Assembly (NCBI RefSeq): GCF_001949145.1
Contig: NW_019091573.1
Coordinates: forward strand, 415,454 to 479,453
DNA from: Acanthaster planci
Lineage: Eukaryota > Echinodermata > Asteroidea > Valvatida > Acanthasteridae
DNA length: 64,000 bases
Direction of reading: 5' to 3'
Under the pieces are notes generated by a model. It saw only the letters and a list, made by a program, of their open reading frames with translations, did no database searches and was not told the DNA's origin. Shown here piece after piece: positions 41,701 through 50,700 of the stretch (position 1 is the stretch's first letter; the number at the start of each line of letters is the position of its first letter). The translations under genes and the position numbers were made by a program.

Positions 41701-44700
41701 CCAAGGAGTTCAATTGAGTGCAAATTTAGTAAGAAATAACGTGTGTTGTAAGCATTAGTGATAAAATGAGCACCGGCAGAACGCTGTCAGAAACTTGTAG
41801 CCGAACAGATGTCCAGGCTTTAAGGATGCCGGTATAAGTAAATAAAGGTAAAGCTCACAGTAATTGACATTATGCGATTCGGAATTCTTCACTGTAGCAT
41901 ACTTTGTTGGTGTCTGACAGGTCTGTGCCAGCTTTTTGTGATTTTATGATTCGATGACACTGTAAAACCCAAGAACGTTTAACACGTTATAAACCAAACA
42001 CATTAAAGAGTTGAACACGCAGTGCCTTAAACGAGAACATGCTTAATTAACATATAAAGAGTTTATCATTAAGACATTAATCAAATGCCAACAGCGGCTT
42101 AAAACATGAATCCATTAGCTTCCGCCAATACCTTTTTGTGCCGAAGAAATTCAAATTTCATGTTGTAAGTGGTTAATTTCAACTGATAAGCCTATTAATT
42201 ATTATATTTGATTTGCAGTTGTGTTTCTGATTGAGCCCTTGACTCGCACCCCGTTGCCCATTGCGAAATTAGGTTTTTGGGGTTTGATATAACGAAACAA
42301 TAACATTCCAAGGCTTTTAACAATGTTTACCGCAATTTAATTCATCGCGTCCATCGTAGCAATCTTTTATTCTGTCACATCTCATCCATTTTCCAATGCA
42401 TGCATTATGTCCACAATCAAATTCCATATCAGGAGAACATTTAGAGCCTGGAAAGAAACAGGTACACGCAGTGAGAATATGATTAGTGTTGAGATTCAGA
42501 TACAAACGAAAACATTAGTCTACGCGTAGATCTAGCAATGTGGAACGTCAACTAATTCCAGCTAAAGAAATTTTTTGGTAGGATCAATCTTGTGCTGGGG
42601 TTAGTGGGACTTTCAAACCCTTTAATTATTAAGAGACGGGGAGTTTTTGATCATCTAACGGCCGAGGCGGATTCGTTCGTTACCCGAACTTTGCATGCAT
42701 GTAAAAACATTCCTTATAAAAAGTCAATTTGAAATGCCGTTTTGTTGCTACGGTCACTGGGAATTGTAGGCCACATGCCTGCCAGCCCTCGCGCATTTAG
42801 CACGGCAGTGGAAAACAGTACACTTTGGCTAAATACATCAAAACAACTACAAAGAGTGACTAAAACTCCTAATGGCTCGGCTCATGAAAACAAAGCACTG
42901 TGGCAATATTCGAGAAAATGTTGAGGGACAAAAACCGTCCAGGCTCTTTTAGGGTTAAGATCATGATGTTTGTCGTTGTTGCACGAGTCTGGTTGCATAA
43001 ATGTTTGACATTTAAAACTTTTTAGTAAAATATGTGTTTTTTGTGTAGACTTATGTCGTTGTTTTTTTTTTCAATCAAAGACAGCTGAAGAAAAATTACT
43101 GAAATGAAAAGTAAGCACATGTCTCTTTGGTGTTGCTGAAATGGTATTAAATAAATCGACGTTAGGAAGTTCAGATTTCAGGAACAAAATATTACCAGTA
43201 ACAGGGATGCTGTGTAGTGACAAAGAAAACCCGTAGCCGTAATTTGACTGAGAATATGCATTGAAGTGAAGCCACATCAAACTTCCATTAGACAACAAAT
43301 CGTGTGCAGCCCGATGATGGTACGAATCAAAAAAACCACTCTGGTAGTTAACGCTGTCATTTCCGTCACCTGCCCTGAGACGGCTGTTTGACAGGTGTAT
43401 CATAGTAAACCTGATGCTAATCCGGTGGCTATCTTCAGTCTGGATTATCCATGTGGTGTCAACATAGTCTGGATAGGTACTTGGAAAAGCCGGCGATGTT
43501 ACCACGGCTGTTTCGTTAGCGCCAAGGATGAGTGCACCATGACGTCCTATGAAGAAACGTAAACAGTACATCACTTAAAAAAAAAAAAAAAAAAAACTTC
43601 CATGGAACTTGACACTGACCTCGTTTGCATTCCCGCCCAATTTTTGTCTTCGGGACGATTATTTGCATGCGCGCATAATTATAAATTTATCAGTTCTCCA
43701 CTACCATCAAACCATTCTTCACACACACAGCGCCTTGCTTTGAAGTAGTGAATAACAAAATTGATTTCAAGTAATACGGTGTCGTACAAATTTTCCTTAA
43801 CAATAATGCACTTAACACGTTGAATTTTAGCAACACAAACACGGCTTACACGCTAAATATTTTGACAAATCGTATCAACCTGAATTGTTTATGATGTCTT
43901 AAATCACAACTGGATGGTCTGGTCATAATTTGAGGCATTTGGATTTCATCGAAAAGAATTCCATTCTTTCAGCTTTGCATTTATTTCGCTTTCCGTTTTC
44001 ATTTCTTATTTGAAACAACTCTTTAAGTCTTTTCAAATCAGAAATAGAAAGAGTAATCTAAACACCACGATTTTGGTATCCATTGGCACCAATCATTTCA
44101 GAACAAATAAAGCCATTCTAATAAGGAGAATCATCGAAGAAGAGTGCACAATTTCTTCATTCTTACCACAGTTGACTTCGTCGAGGCCATTGACGCAGTC
44201 GTCAAAAGAGTCGCATATCCAGTCAGCATTAATGCAGACAGAATGCCCACAGTCAAACTCGTTTTCTCTACATATCAAAGTTTCTGTAGGGTTTATTCAT
44301 GAAAATAAATCTAACAAATATAGCATTCAAAGACAAGCACAATGTTTCACAAGTCATCGAGACGCAGAGTTTAATTAAAATTACTACATTAACTTTTTGT
44401 CACGCAATTTCGAGTAGTTAATTGCGTCTGAGACCAACTTGTTGATGAAATGACCACTATTCATTAAAACCTTAGGCAGAGCGCCCTCCGTCAACAAATG
44501 AAGGCCATTTTTTATTTTTTTTAAAATTTTTTTATTATTTTTTTCGGCCAAATGCAAAGACCTTACATCTAATCCTACCTCTCCCGATGCTGAATAACCT
44601 AGTTTAGTCGCCTTGGCTGGTATCAGTTTCACCAGAGCCAGCCTCTTGCTAAGTCCCATGGGAATACATAGTAATCTCTCTGTCACGTGGCCCTAGGGGT

Positions 44701-47700
44701 TATTTACACAAAGGCTGCCTTGGCCAGCCAGAGCCTGCCATATATCAATTGTCGGTCTCCCTGGTGTGTCTCTGGGCTGTCTAGACAGCTGTCTGGGTTG
44801 TTTCATGTTGTAGGGGGTGTCACATTTTTGTTGACTTGGTGCCCCCCTGTACTGGATAAAAAGGCGCTGTGACCTTATTCTGACCTTTTTTTTCTCGGTT
44901 TTTTTTTATTGGTAGGCATTGGCAGACACCCAGGGACACCCTCAAATCAATCTAAATGCCATAAAGGGTATTTGGGTCGGGGGGGCATGATTTTAAGTGG
45001 CCTTCACAATTTGACTGACAGCGCGCAATAATCAAAAAAATATCACGTCGGTGCATTAACTGCAGAGAGTAGATGAAAGTACCAAGCACGGTTAGATCTC
45101 TTAAAGTTCTTTTTTTTTGATAGCCATTACATTACCATAGCTCTACAATCAACATGAACCTCCCCCACAAATATTCTGTAGGTTCCCTCAACTATAAGAG
45201 CCAACTTAGAGGTACCCAGAAAGGGTATGAGTCCCATGACCAGTAAAGGTATAAGCGAACAACGCAACGCAGAGCTATATACAGAAGCCAGTTGGTGCCA
45301 ATTTGAACTATGCGAAAATATTCTTACTGCGAAATAACGCAATAACATTGCAAAATAACGCATCCTACACGTGTTTTACACGAGTAACCGAGCGAACTTA
45401 CCCCAAATACCTGTCAAACTATTAATTTCACAAAGCTTTTGCGTTATTTTGCAATGTTATTGCGCTATTTTGCAATACTGTTGCGTTACTTTGCAATACT
45501 GTTGCGTGATTTCGCCATAAAAGGATATTTTTAAAATTGGCACTAACGGGCTTCCGTAGCTATGTATATCAGGATTGCACACATACCGGTGACTGAAACA
45601 CTTGTTGCCGATAAACTGAATCCGCGCTCATAGAACCGAGTGCTAAAATATGTCAGCCACATCGTGTTCCCGCTGGAAAGTAGGTCAGGGGGTCGCCTCA
45701 CCCAGTTCCATGTGAAAAATGGGCTGTCCGTAGTGATATTGCCATCTCCAGCCTGAAACATGTTCGAACTATGCTCAGTTTTAAAATCTTGAAAAGTGAT
45801 ACGAATTCTCCGGTCATCTTCTGCTTGGATGATCCATGTGTAGTTTCGAACTCCTCCCGATTGGTAATATGGATATCCGGGCGGTGATATCTTAACTTGT
45901 TCGTTAACTCCTATGTAAAACGTCCAATCTGTCACAATAACGGTGAATCAAAATCAAAAAGAATTGTACTTTTTGGTCTTTCTGAATGCGGTGCAATCTT
46001 AGATGTTAAAGATGTTAATGCTAATGTTAAAGATAAACCACAAAGTACAGTTATAGGCTTAACGAAGTCCATTAGTAATTCCTAAACATCACCATTATTG
46101 TATAAATGTTTTCAAGGCGACAATGAACACACGGACAAAGCTTTTCAAGGGATTACAGTGCCCTGTAGCGGTTTGCTGAAGTCAGTGAGCAGCTCTCCAT
46201 TACACCATACTTCTGAAATTGAAAAGTTGGCAATATGACTCGATATGCAAGCCGTTATACCAAATTTGGATTTTTTACCGCGTTGCCGGACAAAAGAGCT
46301 TTCTTGAATTTTATAGCAACGCAACCATTCAGCAGTGTTGTAGTCGAGACCACTTAATTTAATAAATTTAATTAAATGACATCTTTAAATTACCGCAGTT
46401 TCGTTCGTCGCTCCAATCGCCACAGTCTGCATAACCATCACATCTCCAGTCATCCTTATAGCAGTACGAATCACTGCAACTAGATTCCCCCGGGGAGCAC
46501 AGCAAAGGACCTTCAATGGAAACAAAACAAGACGGTTGCTAAGCAGGTTTAGCCTTAATCACCAGAGAATACCGATATGTTGTGACGGACTTACTTAACT
46601 CCAAAAATAACAAAACAGAAAATGGCACAGCAAGCTAAGTGGGTTAAACTGAAGCTTAATGTAAACAAAACGCAATTAAATTGCATAAATACCCAACTCT
46701 CCACTATCTCAAATAGGGATACCTGTCTTTGCAGGAGCAGTACCAGGGTTAACACCCAATTAAAGGTTGATTTACGTGGACGGACGTTGTTAAATAAGTC
46801 TAACAGCCTAGGATGTATGTAAAATCAATTGAAAGTGGATGATTGAGGGCTTTCAGAGTTAGGATTGCGTGACATTTTGCACTCGACAATCATGGTCTGT
46901 TTTCACGAAGAGACAAAATGCATACAAGACCCTGCTTTTTTTGCGAACAAGCAAATGTTTGTTTACAAAAATAAACAATCTTAATTGATCCCTGTAAATA
47001 TGATTGTGTTTCTGTGTGTCATTTGAAGATCTGATCTTTCTAAAGGTTTTTTTTATTCAAAGGAGAGTAGGTCTTCAGGAAATCATCGTTTGCAAAAGAG
47101 ACCAACTTTAAATGGATTTACTAGGAACCTGTATTTCACTCTCCGGATAGACTTTTGTCTTTTTATTATAAAGGTGGCGTAATGTTTATCTTCACTGGCA
47201 TGCCCATGGCCTCCAGGTAACGTGATCCTGTCCTGCCAACAGATACAAGGATTGATCTAAAAATGTACTGTTAGTGCCCAAGCAGTTTGATATGTCCCCA
47301 CAGCGTCTAGGTCTCTCATCCGCAAGAAAGCTTGGCGGAGCAGAGTTTGGCAGACTGTTGGATGTTTTGGGGCTTCCAGCACGCGCGACCAGAATCTGCC
47401 AAGAGCTTGCCTTGCCGTACAATGATCCTGGCATTTAACTCGCTAAAAAGGACTCTTGTGAAGGAGATAATAGACCGATTGCTCCTGCTAAGTCATGTGA
47501 CATATAGTGGGTATTAAATATCAACAAACGTGGTACACCAAAAGCAACGTGTTTCATAAGTATCTGTTTTACCAAAAATAAAGCAGACGGTAGGTACCGC
47601 ACCAAGATTACTGATGTGCCAGGTACTGTACCGCAACTTGGCTGTATATATATATTGTTTGTAAACAGCATTCAAAATACACATTAGGTCACGCGATTTA

Positions 47701-50700
47701 CTGGACGCAATCAGTCTTTGTTCAATGTTTGCTTTACGACGCAGTGGCCGTCATTACTTCGGTTCAATTGAGCTATAATGAATTGGTATTTGTAGACCGA
47801 TTCGGTGATAAGAATCAGGAGCTGTTACTGCGGTGCCCCCGCGGGCATGTACAGATGATATGCGCATTGAAATACTTCCTCAGCCAATGGGAGTGCACTT
47901 CTAACCAAAATCACGCCAGCGTCAAGTTTAGGAATGAAGGGACACCCGCAACCAATGGCTTCGGGGCGTTTCCAATTGTTCTGATGTTGGACCATCTTGA
48001 GGCATTATAATTAACAATCGCAATCCTGATGATTTAATGTCAACAGCCGTTTGGTACAACTGAAGATCGCCGCCTTACAAACTGGGTTCCTTGCGTGTGA
48101 GCGGGGGGGGGGGATAAGGTCCCGTTAACCACCATTGGTTATCGCCATTGTCGGTGGTTGTACTGCATGCCTGCGTATATATGTTAATGCTAGCCGCGAT
48201 AAAGTGTTTTCATATACTTGTGTCTTCTGACTGTTTGCCCCCCCCCTTCTGAAAATCCTAAATACGCCCTTGAATTGCAGTTTAATTGTTCTGCAACGTT
48301 TATTCGTGTTCTGTTCTGCATTGGGTAGACGACAATGGGTACAGCTTTCCAACCTCGATCATATAAAAACGCACTTTTTTAACTTCTAGAGGCAGTTTCC
48401 AGGTATACATTATACCTAAGACAGTTAGGCCTTCTCATGGGTAGGCTTAAGTGGTTTCACTGGTGAAAACCGTCACGTGACTGGTCTCAAACGCAACAGC
48501 AAAAAATGCGACGACACCAGTTTAGTATTTGAGCTTGGAACCAGGGGTGGAGAATTATGGGGGATCACTTGCCCGGCCATGAAAATCTGAAAAAAAAATT
48601 GTGTGTGGGGGGGTGCGAACACCATATGAAACTAATGGATGTAGTTCATAATTTAGATGTACGTGTTATGCAATCCAGCAGAAATTTTAATCTCAGCGGC
48701 GTATTCATAGTTTTATTGGGATAAAATCTTTCTTTTGAGTGCTACTGAGTGCGAAATATACTTCACAATTCGTTTTGATTTTTATCACCACGAAAAGATA
48801 ACAGGGATGATTCAATAATATAGCCATCCCTGCCCAAAAGTAAGGAGAAACCCCCCCTCCCTTAAAGGGTTTATGGAGGACACCATTTCGAAATGTGTCC
48901 ATTTCAGTCGAACAAATCAAATGTTACCCGAAAAGGGGTGAGTATATTTTGAAGCTTAGTGAAATGTAGGGTAAGGTGGTTTGTGTTTAAATTAACAATT
49001 AGTGGACTGTAGTTTGAACTCGCTTGGCAAGCGCAATAGGCATGAATGCTTTGACCATGACCGACAAGTTGACGTGAAGCGCGTGTACTGACCTCGATAA
49101 GCATGTAATCACGTACGACTGATTGACGTACTGCTTGAGTGAAGAAAAACAATACAATTTATCAACCAAGCTGATTTGAAAGTCACACTTTTTGACATTT
49201 AGAAATTCATATTTCAGCCGGCGCAGATCCAGGAGACCCAAAAAGATAAAAAATCAAAATCATAAAAAATAATTAAGTAAGCGCACCGTGCAATAACAAG
49301 TTGAACAACGTAAGTCATGTATATTGTTTTATCATTGTTTGCACTTGTCCGCAAATTCAGAGATTTAAAACTCCGCCCCCACATGGAAAATTCCTGAATT
49401 TGTCCCTGTTCATCAGGCTTTAACAAATTTTCAAATAGGTTTCCCTTTTTCTTTGCTAAAAGATGGAGACAGTCCGGTTTGCGACACTGAAACCACTTTC
49501 GGCTCGAGTCAATATTCTAAAGCTCAGTCGGTCTTAAACATACACGTTTAAGTACAATATAGAAGCAGTCACAACCCTAAAACCGACCCGCGTTGAGGAA
49601 TGTCTGGACTACTCAATATGACCAAATTGTCTCACAAAAGAAGAAAAATGCGTCATGTTCGATATAAACTGTGATATTCTTGTTTGCTACCATAACCAGC
49701 CATTCCTCATACTTTGAAAAGGCCTCCGTGGAAGTTGAACTTGCACGGAGTAATATTAATTTACAGTCGAACAACAAAATGACGACTTAGTGCTGATCCA
49801 GGAGGAAGCTTTGAGACAAGGGAAACCATATCTTACGTAGCCAATTGCTAAATTCAAATTATACATAGCCCAAAAAAGATTTGCGAGAAGTAATCTTGGA
49901 TATTTTTCCTACGGTCCATTGTGAGTAGGTAATAGTTTATTGGTTGGTAGAATAGGCAGGCTATCATATGCTAGTTATGCGTACTGGGTTCAGTTTTAGA
50001 ACATGAAAGTGTTTTTCTCAGTGGAACCCCATCATGCCTATGCATTACAAGAAGGCTGACTCCGTAGACTCCGTAAGACACTGGTGAAATTAAGAGCGTG
50101 TATGGCAATGGATGATTTGCCTCCCGGATGCTCATATCTTCTTTTACGAAGTTGTCAATACTGTCCTCGAACTTTGATGTTTATTTGAAGTGGTGCTTTA
50201 TTGCCACACGCGACAAAAGCAGGTCAAACGTGCAACCTTTGACCAGCGTTGATTTCTTTGTAAATCGCCTGTTATTCTTTCACATATTGGTTAAGGCAAG
50301 GCAGCAGAATTTTCATCACGTACGGCTTCATAAACTGTGAGGACTCAATGCAGCTCAATAGAAAACGGACACGCCACTATACGATCCGGAGTATCAGAAG
50401 CGTGCGAGCATAGTTGAGGAATTCGGACCCAACATTCTCTAGCGACTATAACAATTTCATCATGAACGTACAAAATCACGTACACAGGTCAAACGAAGTT
50501 TTCAAATTCCACAGTAGACGTTATTAGAGAGTATTCAACAGTTCATTTCATACACATTTAGGACAAAAACCCCAACGTGGGAGAATAAAGAGAAGCGGTG
50601 GGCATCGGCATCCTATGCGGGAGGGGCACCAGCTCTGTACACCAGGGGCATGTTGATGTCATAAGGCGTCAGAAAATGGTATATTACCGTTTGCGTGTTC

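Noticed and set aside
47192-47434. 80-codon minus-strand frame in intron 1 (contains [20 protein letters not shown])
   Set aside because: No phase-compatible splice sites linking exons 1 and 2 and no domain. Possibly part of an old repeat, but I could not support that.
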